Position numbers and translations under genes: made by a program. The notes beneath the pieces were generated by a model. That model was given only the letters and a program-made list of their open reading frames with translations. It had not been told where the DNA came from and did no database searches. DNA of 64,000 nucleotides, from NCBI GenBank assembly GCA_031216915.1, contig CM062289.1, forward strand, positions 393,230,674-393,294,673, read 5' to 3'. Positions 22,411 through 34,200 of the stretch are shown here, piece by piece; position 1 is the first letter of the stretch, and every line of letters begins with the position of its first letter. This DNA is from Pictodentalium vernedei (lineage: Eukaryota > Mollusca > Scaphopoda > Dentaliida > Dentaliidae).

Positions 22411-24230
22411 GGCATTCGATAACTTGAAAAATATTGCTTGGATTGTCAGGTTACTTTATATTTGTGTTCAGGTTACTGATGTGCCGAGCTGTATAGTTTT
22501 TGGTGTAAATCGGATAATTTGATCCTGAGATATTAACCCTTCATCCTTCAAATTGAAAATTTCTCCAATCCCTTTTGGCATTCGATAACTTGAAAAATAT
22601 TGCTTGGATTGTCAAGTTACTTTATATTTGTGTTCAGGTTACTGATGTACCAAGCTGTATAGTTTTTGGTGTAAATCTGTTATTTAAATCCTAAGATATT
22701 TACCCTTTATCCTTCAAATTGAAAATTTCTCCAATCCCTTTGGCATTCAATAACTTGAAAAATGTTGCTTGGATTGTCAAGTTACTTTATATTTGTGTTC
22801 AGGTTACTGATGTGCCGAGCTGTATAGTTTTTAGTGTAAATCTGATAATTTAATCCTGAGATATTAACCCTTTATCCTTTAAATTGAAAATTCCTCCAAT
22901 CCCTTTTGGCATTCGATAACTTGAAAAATATTGCTTGGATTGTCAGGTTACTTTATATTTGTGTTCAGGTTACTGATGTACCGAGCTGTATAGTTTTTGG
23001 TGTAAATCTGTTATTTTAATCCTGAGATATTAACCCTTTATCCTTCAAATTGAAAATTCCTCCAATCCCTTTGGCATTCGATAACTTGAAAAATATTGCT
23101 TGGATTGTCTAGTTACTTTATATTTGTGTTCAAGTTACTGATGTGCCGAGCTGTATAGTTTTTGGTGTAAATCTATTATTTTAATCCTGAGATATTAACC
23201 CTTTATCCTTCAAATTGAAAATTCCTCCAATCACTTCGGCACTTGATAACTTGAAAAATGTTGCTTGGATTGTCAAGTTACTTTATAATTGTGTTCAGGT
23301 TACTGATGTGCTGAGCTGTATAGTTTTTGGTGTAAATCTGTTATTTTAATCCTAAGATATTAACCCTTTGTCCTTCAAATTGAAAATTTCTCCAATCCCT
23401 TTGGCATTCGATAACTTGAAAAATGTTGCTTGGATTGTCAAGTTACTTTATATTTGTGTTCAGGTTACTGATGTGCCGAGCTGTATAGTTTTTAGTGTAA
23501 ATCTGATAATTTAATCCTGAGATATTAACCCTTTATCCTTTAAATTGAAAATTCCTCCAATCCCTTTTGGCATTCGATAACTTGAAAAATATTGCTTGGA
23601 TTGTCAGGTTACTTTATATTTGTGTTCAGGTTACTGATGTGCCGAGCTGTATAGTTTTTGGTGTAAATCTATTATTTTAATCCTGAGATATTAACCCTTT
23701 ATCCTTCAAATTGAAAATTCCTCCAATCCCTTTGGCATTCGATAACTTGAAAAATGTTGCTTGGATTGTCAAGTTACTTTATATTTGTGTTCAGGTTACT
23801 GATGTGCCGAGCTGTATAGTTTTTGGTGTAAATCTGATAATTTAATCCTGGGATATTAACCCTTTATCCTTCAAACTGAAAATTCCTCCAATCCCTTTCG
23901 CATTCGATAACTTGAAAAATATTACTTGGATTGTCAAGTTACTTTATATTTGTGTTCAGGTTACTGATGTGCTGAGCTGTATGCTTTTTGGTGTTAATCG
24001 GATAATTTGATCTGGAGATATTAACCCTTTATCCTTCAAATTGAAAATTCCTCCAATCCCTTTGGCATGAGATAACTCAAAAAATATCAATCCAATTGTC
24101 ATATTACTTTATATATTTATTCAGGTTACTGATGTGCTGTGCTGTATAGTTTTTTATGTAAATCTGATAATTTGATCCAGAGATATTAACCCTTTATCCA
24201 TCAAATTAGACACTTCTCCAATCCATTTCT
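22411..24230. repeat. 165-bp satellite, eleven tandem units
   Basis: Unit starts (GGCATTCGATAACTTG or a variant) at 22411, 22577, 22742, 22908, 23073, 23238, 23403, 23569, 23734, 23899 and 24064: regular 165-166 base spacing. The array is preceded by TCCG runs. It is framed by two copies of a TGTACCCATA...TGGT(G/A)CACATAATG(C/T)CGGCATCCG block at 22283 and 24232, suggesting that the array grew inside an older repeat. Confidence 0.92.
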
Positions 24231-24817
24231 ATATGTACCCATATCTTGTATGGTGTACATAATGTCGGCATCCGTGGTGGCCCTCCGTCATACAGCTTTC
24301 TACTAGTTGCGCATATGGGTACACATCTGACGATTTCATCAGCCTATTTTTGATGCATGACAAACTTCCATGGGATAAATAATTAAGTGAACACGCCTCC
24401 GTTTCCATACAGTCAGAACTAAATTTATTTTGGGGGCCAATCAGATAACCTCAAGCACTGTGTGACGAACTTCGGTGAGCACTATAAATAATCAACCTAA
24501 CTCAGAATTCTCGTCGTTTTTTCGAACCAATCAGAATAACAGTACTGCACACGTGACCATGTAGGATTTCCCCAACAACTTTTACAATAGAGACGGCTCC
24601 GATGTCTGACAGTGATGTGTTCGGCTTGCTTATTTCTCAATAAATACATTATTCAAGGGATTGGCATGAATACACTTTTTGCAGAAGGTTATATTCTTCA
24701 ACTTCTAGAAAGCGTTCGGTCAGACAATTCATAATTTGTTAAATATTGAAATTTGAATTGAAATGTGTCCTGATATCAGTCACGTCAGTACACTGTTGTT
24801 GTGTTCAGGTTGCTCAT

Positions 24818-24953
24818 GGGCACCTGCTCCTGACCATTTGATGTAGTATAATGCTGAGACAAATTATACCCCTCCCTATATGCATATGTGTGAGGAGGGG
24901 ATATATTTTTTCTCGGCATTATAATTTGTCAAATGGCCGGGGAGCAGGTGCCT
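24818..24953. repeat. Long hairpin
   Basis: The arms GGCACCTGCTCC and GGAGCAGGTGCC are inverted, with further pairing through CATTTGA/TCAAATG and ATAATGC/GCATTAT. About 136 bases in total. A shorter hairpin (AGTAAACTTCCAGCT inverted) lies at 25371-25440. Confidence 0.65.
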
Positions 24954-25891
24954 GTGGATACAATCTGTCTCTGACACCTTTACTAGAAGTTACCTAATTT
25001 CATGTCAATTATGGCCCAAATCATCTTCTTGCCCAACAGGCCTCCAACATTTTTGCCCAAATGCGCCTCCACCTGGCAGCATTCTGGCCATCAAATTTTA
25101 CCTAGACCTCCACTATTTTATCCAAACATCTCTTAACAGAGAAATTGCCTTTACAAACATTGTACTGAATTTATTTTCTTGAGTATGTCTTGGATTGGAT
25201 TATGAGGAATATAAATTCTGTACAACACTTGTTGAAACCAAAGACCTTATACTGGTATACGATCTTTGTTTAAACTCTGTAGTGTGGGTGTTTGGAAACT
25301 TTTATTGACAAAAATAGGACAAAAATTTGTCAGTATACATTTGAATCTCATGATAAGCACAAGTTACAATAGTAAACTTCCAGCTAATGGACCATCAAGT
25401 TTAAATTCAACCTGAAGCTTCATGAGCTGGAAGTTTACTAAAATATCTTGAGCTTCAAGAGAAATCAATTAAATGGCTTCTGCTTAGCTTGTAAAAAATG
25501 ACCTTGTAGCCAGTGCCTGGGGCTGGTAACTTGCCTTCCACAATGGGCACTGGGTAGTATAGATTTAAATGATTGACTAAACTTGACTTCTTACCAGTGT
25601 TGTGAACTTGCAGTGATGACACATGAGGCCAGGTAGACATAGATGCTGAAAGTCACCTTAAACACCATCAATAAAAAAATGTAAATAAATAGAATTATAA
25701 ACAAGAGATTTAAACTGAAGTACCTGTGACGCTATAGAACTATTGAGGCTATTTTATCAGCAAAGCTAGCATTTTGGGTCAAGTGTAATTCTTCACAAGT
25801 TTGACAGGCACAAAATTTGTGGTGACAGGCACAAGCTTGTTGGTGCATGTCATTTTGACAGACACCAAAATTTGAGTTATTTGCAGGCTTG

Positions 25892-26196
25892 CTTTAAAGT
25901 AACTTTAACATGTGAAAGTAGTTCGAGATACATATGTATATAATCACACTCAATGTGCAGAATCTTTAACTTAATTAGATCATGCCAATATCATGAACCA
26001 TGTGAATGCTGAGAAAAAATCTTGGAAGGAAGTAGGCGACTTGCTCAATATGTATAGTATGAGTGAAAATATGATGCATCATTACCACAACCTAAGTATC
26101 TCACTGCTTCAATGTTGATAATACCAGAATCTGAAATCATTTTCTGGAAAGCTCTGATGTCAGATTCTGGTGTTATCGACATGGAAGAAGCAGAAA
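25892..26196. repeat. 3' piece of the split dispersed repeat
   Basis: Matches 20039-20352 (GTAACTTTAACATGTGAAAG onward) and is the continuation of 22010-22086. Confidence 0.68.
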
Positions 26197-26286
26197 ACGT
26201 ATAAACCCTGGGGTAGCTGTGAGATATTGTTGTTTCCATTTGTTCCTTTCTTTTTATTATGCAAACATGTCTGTCTTTATTTTCAG

Positions 26287-26412
26287 ATTAATTTCTTTGA
26301 GGATGTTGGCTCAATGACATTGCAATACATGGATACCCTATTTCAGAGGGACAATCTACAGAAGTCAAACTTCTTCAAGGGTCTGCCAAAAATTATTGTT
26401 AAATTACCAAAG
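26287..26412 (+). CDS. SCYL2: SCYL2-like exon b
   Basis: Acceptor TTTTCAG before 26287, donor GTAAAT after 26412. The exon is 126 bases, 42 codons, phase 0. It encodes FFEDVGSMTLQYMDTLFQRD followed by NLQKSNFFKGLPK, the most diagnostic segment of the SCYL2 family, found right after the pseudokinase domain. It follows exon a directly in the family order, with a 12.5-kb intron between. Confidence 0.93.
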
Positions 26413-26802
26413 GTAAATATTCCTCACAATATTAGTGCAAGTATGTTTTTGAATCCTTAGGCCTCATAAAATAGATATTCTGTTTCTCAGGCCATTTTTT
26501 GTAAAACTGCATATGGGTGGACGATTTTTATTTTTGAAATTATATCTTTGTCATCAAAAGTTCATGTTCTTGGTTTATTTTATGTTTTAGGCCTCATAAT
26601 CTACAGAATAGAATGGGTGATGGTGTATTTCATCCCTTGAGTCAAGAATGCTTTGTTGCACTCAAGGAACAAATTTCTCAATTTTATTAACTTGGATAAA
26701 ATATCAAAATATCCGAAAAAAAACATTTAATATTTTTTTTTTTAAGTTTGCAATGATTATAAAACGAGAGCACTCTGCAGCCAAAAGGACCATGCAGGAC
26801 AG

Positions 26803-27106
26803 GGTTCCCGCAGGCTTTTAAAAGTTTTAAAAAGTATGGAATTTGAAAAAAAAAATTCAAGGCCTTGAAAAGTCTTGAATTTGAAGCCTGGGCCTTGAAA
26901 AGTCTTGAAAACGGGCATTTCTAAATATGTAACATACTTTGCACTAATAGTGCAAAGTATGTTACATACTTGTAGTGCAAATAGTCTTGAAAAGTCTTGA
27001 ATTTTATTTTTTCCATCATTGAAAAGTCTTGAATTTGCATTGGAAAGGGTATGGAAAAGTCTTGAATTTGCCCACCTGAAAAGTGCAGGAACCCTGCAGG
27101 AGAGCC
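26803..27106. mobile_element. hAT-like MITE with CAGGGTTCC ends
   Basis: The ends GGGTTCCCGC and GCAGGAACCC are inverted. The flanks GCAGGACA and GCAGGAGA match in 7 of 8 bases. The interior repeats CTTGAAAAGTCTTGAATTT several times and has a perfect palindrome (AACATACTTTGCACTA inverted) near 26930-26965. Element C is inserted in another member of this family. Confidence 0.65.
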
Positions 27107-27188
27107 TGAGAAACAGATTTTTTACTTTTTTTTAGATCTTATGTCTTCTTATGGCTTAGAAAGTAAGCAAATCTCTGCTGCCTGGACA

Positions 27189-27423
27189 TTAACCCTTTAA
27201 CCAATGCAGACGATATCAAAATTTATTATTTTAAATATCATTTTTTAAAATTTTTCAAAAAATTTCAACAAAACCATATCATGTGACGCCTCATTGAAAT
27301 GAGCTTGACGAGGGGTCACATGATATGGTTTTGTTGAAATTTCTTGAAAAACAATATTTTTATAACTGCTGAATTTGCATATTACATGGGTGGATGCGGG
27401 CAATTCGTTAGGTAAAGGGTTAA
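27189..27423. mobile_element. TTAA-flanked foldback MITE, best copy
   Basis: TTAACCCTTTAACC at the left and GGTAAAGGGTTAA at the right, 235 bases including the TTAA at each end. The centre is a palindrome on AACAAAACCATATCATGTGA. The TTAA target and CCCTTT end suggest piggyBac-type mobilisation; no transposase is encoded. Confidence 0.75.
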
Positions 27424-28304
27424 AGCCATGAAATATGTCTGTTTATCTCATAATCATGGTAATCATGATTAAATACCCCATTATGGAAATACTTTCTTTG
27501 TTTTGTGATTTTGAAAATAGGAGGCATGCTGTATACTGCCCGCCACCATTTTAAGTGAAGCATGCTATTGTGGAGACCCGGCAATGGGAAAATGTCTTCA
27601 AGAAAAACATCAACGAACATATGCACACCGTTCTCTTCACTGGTGCACAGTTAGGTTTCCAAAAATCTTACCTGATTTTTCAAATAAGCTTTTGACTTTT
27701 AATATCAGTTGCACAGCATTGTGAATGAACATGGCTCTTAATTAGTTCATTTTTGACTCGTTTCAGCTCGTTAGCACAATAACATGAAAAAAAAATTAAA
27801 GATTTGGTCAATATTTGGTATGTGAAACCTTCTTAACAATGTCTTGAATGAGTTCAAAAACCATTTTGAGCAGAGTTATAACCCTTAATTAGTTAATTTT
27901 TCCCTATTTTCAACTCGTTAGCACGATAACTTGAAGAAATATCAATAGATTCGGTCAATATTTGGTATGTGAGATGAAAACTGGTGCTGCTTGGCCACTC
28001 TGACTGGACTTATGGCCCTTAATTGTTAATTTTTGCCTGATTTCAGCTTGTTAGCATGATAACTGGAACAAATATCAATGGATTTGATTTTCATGTAACG
28101 ACAAGCCTTACAGATGCACAAAAAACTTGACCCTGCATCGGCGAAGTGTAATCCTTGTTTATCTTCAGGACTCATATTTCATCTAAATTTGGGAGAATGC
28201 ATTTGAATTCTCTCAAAAATGGTTGCGAGAATCCATACCTTCTATGAGTGTGTCTGGATCCCATGTGGCCACCATGAACCCCTTTTGTTTAATGATAACA
28301 CATG
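27424..28304. repeat. Intronic region with a degenerate tandem repeat
   Basis: At 27730-28110 three diverged units about 135-145 bases long each carry CTTAATT(A)GTTAATTTTT and CTCGTTAGCA(C)GATAAC, starting near 27738, 27883 and 28018. The rest shows no feature. Confidence 0.55.
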
Positions 28305-28446
28305 TTAACCCTTTATGCAACACAGCTTTTTAATATTTAAAACATAAACTGAATTTTAAAAAAAAATAAACAATATTTACCAATTAAACCCTACTAATAT
28401 GGATGTTATTCAAACCAGCTCATTAATCCAGTTTCAATGACAGCCA
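28305..28446. mobile_element. TTAA-flanked element, left part (split by element F)
   Basis: Begins TTAACCCTTTATGCAACAC. The matching end, TAGGTAAAGGGTTAA, lies at 35881-35895 beyond element F. Removing F leaves an element of about 230 bases with TTAA at both ends. Its interior is not obviously the same subfamily as 27189. Confidence 0.6.
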
Positions 28447-28700
28447 TTTCTTTTCAACCTACTCACAATTGTTTACAATTGGCTGTAACATAAGTGCAAG
28501 CCCTACTTCGGAACTAACTCAAGCTTTTAGAATCTTTTCCAAACGAGTTGGAAAAGTACTAGAGTGCAAAAGCACGAAAAAGATCGAAAAAAGGGTCGAG
28601 CGAGACCAGCGCTCAAAATTACAGGTACTCTCTCTGCACACCTCTTGCGTTTACCGAGCGCATGCGCAACAACCGTGACATCAATTCCTTTTATTTCCAC
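28446..28700 (+). repeat. Left inverted terminal repeat of element F
   Basis: Contains ACAATTGTTTACAATTGGCTG, GGAAAAGTACTAGAGTGC and GAGCGCATGCGCAACAACC. Inverted copy at 35540-35806. It includes an NRF-1-like GCGCATGCGC although it is otherwise unrelated to the repeat of family A. Confidence 0.88.
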
Positions 28701-28949
28701 CATTGTACATGGTCGGAAATTTTTGTGACTCGTGCTAATTTGCTGTTTATTCTTCGTGAACAACTTATTCTACATTCTTAGTGTGCAAGTGGATTGTATC
28801 CTTTTGTCAAGCTACCAAATTATTGTTAATTAATGTTAATTTGTATTATTATTGCTTGTTTCTTCACACTTCATCTTGTTTTTCCCCCACGTGTGAACAC
28901 GACCTTCGTGCTGTTTTCCGTCGGCGGGAAGCTTAATTACTTTGATATA

Positions 28950-30310
28950 ATGCTAAAGACTATTCCTTGTACCTCTTGCTTGCAAGTGAAGCATGTGGAC
29001 GACTCTCATTCCACATGTGTCACTTGCAACAATTGCACTCAGGCCCAATCATGTGGTATTTGTGGGGTTTTGTCCTCTAAATTCTGGGCTTCTGTTAACA
29101 AGGTGGTTCTGTCCAGAGCTAGAACCCCTCGTTCTCGGGGTAAGGGTAGCCGTGCCGTAGCAGACATTTCTGCTGGTGCACGTGGTGACTCTGTCACACA
29201 GGATTCTGATCTGTCTTCTGTGGCGAGTTCCTCTGCAACTGTTGACGGTGTTAGTTCAGTGATACCTCACGAGGAGACCGTGGTCTCTTTGTCTTCTGAT
29301 GTCACTTTTGAGGCATCTGTTTTTCCGAGGTCAGCTCGGTGACCCTCTCTGATCTGCCTCCTACACTGTCAACTGTTGTTGAGGAAGTTGTTACTCCAGA
29401 TCCTATTCTGTCTGATGGTGGCTCTTCCATCTCCTCTGGGGATGGTCTACAGTCTCGGGGGACCGAGGCTGTATCTGCTGGTGTGTCTGTGTGTTCTCAG
29501 CCTCCCCTAGCCTCGCGTTGGGGCTGTGCGGGTTTGCTGTCTGCTACGTCTCATTTGGCTAGGTTTGCTCCTAGTCGGTTGAGCCGGCCGGTCGCGTCGG
29601 CAGCGATTCCTCGTCCCTCGAGTGAATCGCTTATTGTTCCACCTTCCCCTGCTAGTGTGCCGCCTAGCGGGATGGTGTTGGGACGTTGACATCCAGGGCC
29701 TGCTGTTCAGCAGCGGTCAGTGACAGCCCCTGTTAGCTGTCACTCTCGGAACCTTCCTCTGGTGATTCCTCACTGTGTTCCAAATCTGGGTGTCGATCGA
29801 TGCTTGCCGTCGGTCTCAGAGGATAGGCAGTTGGGGGCCGTCTGCTGCACAGAAGCCAATGACAGGTTCCTGTCATTCTTGGGACAATCCTCTGGTGTCT
29901 TCTCACCGTGTCCTAGGTCCAGCTACCGATAGACGTGCACCGTCGGTCTCTTTAGAGGATTTGCAGGCAGGACCTTCTGTTTCGCAGAGGTCAGTGATGG
30001 CCCCTGGGCGTCACAATCGGGACTATCCTCCTGTGTCTTCTCACCTTATCCCTATTCTGTCTGCCGTTCGATGTCGGTCTCTTCTGAGGATTTGGGTTCT
30101 TCTACCAGAAGGGTCCATTTGGAGGACACTCCATCGGGCGATGCTGCTGCGACGGATTCTCAGGGTGACCTGCGTCAGGCCGTTTTGGCGCTCACCCGGT
30201 TGCTTTCTGGCAACCCTCAAGTTGGCCTCCCTGTGCCTCCTCAGGCACGGGCTGCCTTCACCGACTCAACTAAAAGTTACATCAGGAATAAATACTGTTA
30301 TAAAAACTAA
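28950..30310 (+). pseudogene. gag of element F, 5' part
   Basis: The ATG at 28950 starts a Cys-rich knuckle (IPCTSCLQVKHV then CVTCNNC and CGICG) like the N-terminus of gag in A and C. The frame breaks near 29335 and continues in a second frame to 29689. Three in-register repeats of about 132 bases follow, then a segment readable at 30071-30310 (LTRLLSGNPQVGLPVPP). At about 30311 the gene is interrupted by unrelated DNA. Confidence 0.75.
29700..30095 (+). repeat. Three tandem units inside gag of element F
   Basis: The marker GTCGGTCTC recurs at 29809, 29942 and 30073, giving units of 133 and 131 bases, close to 44 codons. Units share CAGTGA(C/T)(A/G)GCCCC-type starts and CCT(C/G)TGGTG-like middles. 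A and C have no such repeat. Confidence 0.75.
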
Positions 30311-31240
30311 ATAATAAATAGGGAACGATTGGGGTCCCAAGCACGAGAGTATGTTACTGCTCTTACGAATGTAAAGATTCGAGCATTTCATACTCTCCCC
30401 CATAGCGAAAAGCACACACACAGCACAATACCACACGGAAGGGGGGGGGGGGGGGGGGGGGGCGTTCTGGGTCCCAAGCACGAGAGTATGTTACTGCTCT
30501 TATGAATGTAAAGATTCATGCATTCCATACTTTCCCCCACACACTCAGCAGATACCACAAGGACACGCAACGAAAGAGGTGCTACTTTTATCTTTACAGT
30601 TTACATATTCTAATGAAAACTAATTCTACCTTCTTCTTTTAAGCAGGCACACAGAAGATGTTTTTTTTTTACCAGCACCCTAAGAACTGCTACAGACAGT
30701 CTAACCGTTATGGAAACAGTCAGTCCCACGGTTCCTGAACATCCTCCGCTCCATCCCTAAAAGTGGTCAACCACTTTAAGGGAGGCGAGCGTTGGTCCTG
30801 CATCCCACCTCTGCCCTTTTTTGTAAGCGCATTGCGCATCTTTTTGTCTGCCTGCCCCCAAACCAGGGAAGTTCGGGTCTTCTTCTTCTTGGTGGTCCCC
30901 GAAAGGGGTTGTTGTTGTTTTCCTCCAAAGAGTCCAACTACAACAGAGACAGCCTGAGGCAGATTATACTTGCCAGTGATGGCCATCACTCATAATCATC
31001 CTCGAAGCGGCAGACTATACTTGCCCAAAAATCCAGATCGACTGCACCCTCGGGGAGAGGTAGTACCTTTGTGAGAGGACCCAACCTCCCACACTGGTCC
31101 TCACCGGAGGGCCCAACCGACATCAGTCAATGAGACCGCCTACCCACAACTGGAGACACCTGCCGAGTACCGGATCCTTTTCCTCCTTCAACAGGCCTAG
31201 ACATGTGACAGCCATCATATACAGCTATCGAGGGTCGAAA
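30311..31240. other. Foreign insertion in gag of element F
   Basis: A stretch with no gag similarity. It begins with two copies of a roughly 135-base unit (GTCCCAAGCACGAGAGTATG at 30332 and 30471), separated by a run of 22 G at 30441-30462. The remainder (30600-31240) is unrelated to the other repeats here and has no long ORF. Neither terminal repeats nor a target duplication could be defined, so the class is unknown. Confidence 0.55.
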
Positions 31241-31259
31241 GGGGCTTGTTCCCTATACT

Positions 31260-32417
31260 GTCCCTGCGCGCCTTCAGCGCGCGAAATCATCATTTCGTCC
31301 CGAGGCTCAACCTCCTTTGGTCGGTCGCCGAGATGTCTCGCCTGGCCCCTTGGATACTGCACAATATTTACAGGAGGTTTCTGCTGGTCAGCCCGAGTTG
31401 GTCTACGTCTCCTCTGCTATGGAGGATGATGAGTATCTTGAAGGTGATGGGCCCCCCTCGTCAGTCTTGGGGCAGGCTTTGGATTTCGTCTTTGGCTTAT
31501 TGCCGGACGTTCAACCTTCCGACTAGCCTTCTGTGACCGTCCGGCCGCGGTCCACTGTGGAGCGCCGTAACGCTGTTGAGCCTTCTAGCTCTGGGGCTTT
31601 GCGTCCTCTGCAATCGGCTCAGGTTGTTGAGTCCTTCCAGGGCTTAGACCCCAAAATGCGTTCTAAGGCCCTCAAGGGTTCCTTCTTTTCTAGAGCTGAT
31701 GCCTTTCTGCCTCCATCGCGGTTTCGTGTTTACAATTCCGTCTCTCCACCAGTCTTCCAAGGGATGACTACTGTGGATGAGGATTCTTCTTCCCTCTGGT
31801 TTACTAAGCCTAAGTCGGCAGTTCTCTCGATGTCGGTAGTTGAGTCTATGGTGGGCCTGTCCCGAGAGATGCTGGGTATGTTATCTCTCGCGGACCATGT
31901 CGTCGCTGCTCTGGCTGAATATTTTCCACCAGGGGAGTTTGATGACGCTCAGGCGCCTTTTCGCGTTTTGTCACAGGCTCTTATGAACTTGACACACGCT
32001 CACGCCTGTAACACGGCTAATTTGGAGCTGGCACGCCGGGATGCGGTGTTGGATTCTTTACCATCCCTTCCTTCTGAGCAACGTGTTGTTCTGAGGTCTG
32101 CCTCTTTGGTGGGACCTCAGTTGTTCCATGGTTCCGTGGAAGCTGTTCGTGGCGAAGTTCTTCGTCATTCGAAGGACCAGCTTTTGCTGCGGCAGCTTGA
32201 CCAACCTGCTGCTGTGGGTGGGGGTCGTTCCAGGCCCGCCAAGCGTGCTGCTGCGTCTGCCTCGTCGGCTACATCTTTGGCTCCGTCTGCTCCTTCTGCA
32301 CATAAGAAGCGCCGACGTGGCCAGGCTCGCTGGCAGCCTCAGGCTGGAAAGTCTCAGGACTCTGTCACTTCCCGAGGTGGTTTCTCCTCTCGGGGGCCTC
32401 GTCGAGGCTGCAAGTGA
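31260..32417 (+). pseudogene. gag of element F, 3' part, in-frame TAG
   Basis: The gag frame resumes with an acidic segment (MEDDEYLEGDG) and LGQALDFVFGLLPD, equivalent to SEQHKAAVDFIRHYLP in A. A TAG at 31524-31526 breaks it. From 31527 to 32417 the frame is open and holds the gag core (LSLADHVVAALAEYF, FRVLSQALMNLTHAHACNTA) and a Lys/Arg-rich tail. It ends with TGA at 32415. The same frame stays open beyond that stop. Confidence 0.8.
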
Positions 32418-34200
32418 AGGTTCTCACCTCGATTCGCCTCCAGTCGGGGGAAGGCTGTCGCTGTTTTACGACCGTTGGACAGAGATAACGTCGGACTCTT
32501 GGGTCCTCAACGTCATTCAATCCGGTCTGCAACTGTCCTTCCATCGGCACCCCAGTTTATCTCGGGTGCCCCTTCCGACTCAGGTCCCTTCCGATTCTCT
32601 GCGTCGGGGCCTTCTGGTGCAGGAGATCGACAATCTCCTCTCCAAAGGGGAGATCGAGGTGGTCAGGAACACCCTTTCACCGGGGTTTTACTCGAGACTT
32701 TTCTTGGTGCCGAAGAAAAACGGCCAATATCATCCTGCCATCGATCTGAGTACCCTGAACGAGTACATAATAGCTCCTCGTTTCAGTATGGAGACTTTCC
32801 GGTCGGTTTGACGTTCAGTTCATCAGGGCGATTTTGCGGCCAGTATCGACCTGAAGGATGCCTACTTCCATGTACCCATTCATCTGGCGTCACGGAAATA
32901 CCTTCGGTTCTCGTTTCGGGATCAAGTTTTTCAATTCAGAGCTCTCCCGTTCGGTTTGAACCTGGCTCCTTGGGCCTTCACCCGACTGATGTCACATGTG
33001 CTTGCTTTCCACCACACTCAGTTGGCAGTGATTTCGTCAGCCTACCTAGACGACATCCTCCAACGGCGCCATGATGCTGCTGTTCTGGAGTCCGATGTCC
33101 GGCAGTTTCTTTGCCTGCTAGCGTCGCTGGGTTTCAGAGTCAATCGCGAGAAGTCAGATCTTCTTCCTTCTCAGCGATTCCGTCATTTGGGGATGGATTT
33201 CGACACTCTTCACAATGTAGTGTCAGTCCCCCAGGCTCGGGCGACGATTCTTTCCGCCTTGACTCGGAACCTGCTTAAATCTTCCTCGGTCTCGGCCAGG
33301 ACTTTCCTTCGGATGCTGGGCCTTTGCGGTTCGGTGACAGATCTCATTCCGCTCGGTCGCTTGTTTGTCCGACCTCTCCAACACTTCCTGTTGGATCATT
33401 GGCGTCTGAATGTAGATTCGCTGGACCTGGAACTCACTATTCCTCGGTCTCTGCTTCGTAACCTCCGCCCTTGGGCCGATATTTCCTGGCTGACACAGGG
33501 TGTTCCGTTGGATCTTCCTTTGGCCGATCGCATCCTTACTGCGGATGCCAGCGATCGGACAATTCGACAGTAGTGGCCTACATACGGAATCAAGGAGGCA
33601 CACATTCGATTCCCATGTATCGGCTGTCTCGGGATCTTCCTCTGTTGGCGTGGGATGTGAATGCTCGGGTGTCCATTCGACACATTCCCGGGCATTTCAA
33701 CGTCCTAGCAGACTCCCTGTCCCGACGCGACAGTGTCCTTCCAACCGAATGGATGCTACATCGGTTGGTGTTTCAGGCAATTTGCGAGCAGTGGGCTGTC
33801 CTCAGGTTGACCTTTTCGCTGCTCGCTGGAATCATCAGGTAGAGACCTTTGTCTCCCCTTGTCCAGATCCTTTGGCATTTGCAGTAGACGCTCTGTCTCT
33901 GGACTGGACAGGTTGGATCGGCTGTGCCTTTCCTCCTGCACTGATTCTTCCTCAGGTATTAGTGAAGATTCGTGCTTGCAGTTGCAGGATCATTCTGATC
34001 ACACCCCTGTCTCCACAGAGGGTGTGGATCAATCTGCTGCGGCCTCTATTGGCAGATCGACCGATTCGTCTTCCTCTACGTCGCGATCTTCTTTCACAGG
34101 GTCGTCCCAGGAAGTATCACAACAACCTGGCGAGCCTGTCCCTTCACGCCTGTCTTTTATCAGGTCCAGTCTCCGACGTAGAGGTTTTTCGAGACGATCA
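32402..34200 (+). pseudogene. RT/RNase H of element F, nonsense and deletion
   Basis: RT begins in the +1 frame relative to gag (VGGRLSLFYDRW). TGA at 32809 replaces an arginine codon seen in A and C. Downstream, SIDLKDAYFH, GLNLAPWAFTR and SAYLDDILQR are intact up to 33573. A deletion of about 165 bases then joins the RNase H TADAS motif to the SDNTTVV-like motif and shifts the frame. A further shift near 33800 leads into VDLFAARWN, VDALSLDW and CAFPPALIL, the DIRS-type C-terminal domain. Confidence 0.85.

Larger units (their letters stand above)
22087..25891. mobile_element. 3.8-kb hAT-like insertion with CAAGCCTG ends
   Basis: Ends are CAAGCCTG and CAGGCTTG, identical to a verified hAT MITE at 50891. 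It interrupts a dispersed repeat whose uninterrupted copy reads CTTTTAAG at the site. The flanking octamers TTTATAAG (left) and CTTTAAAG (right) fit a decayed 8-bp duplication. The interior holds the 165-bp satellite and a hairpin. No transposase is visible, so it is non-autonomous or gutted. Confidence 0.6.

Noticed and set aside
22411-24230. Regular repeats suggestive of a CRISPR-like array
   Set aside because: Units are head-to-tail 165-bp repeats with no unique spacers, in an animal intron.
30720-31240. Insertion in F gag as part of an LTR retrotransposon
   Set aside because: No TG...CA long terminal repeats, primer site or polymerase motifs could be found.
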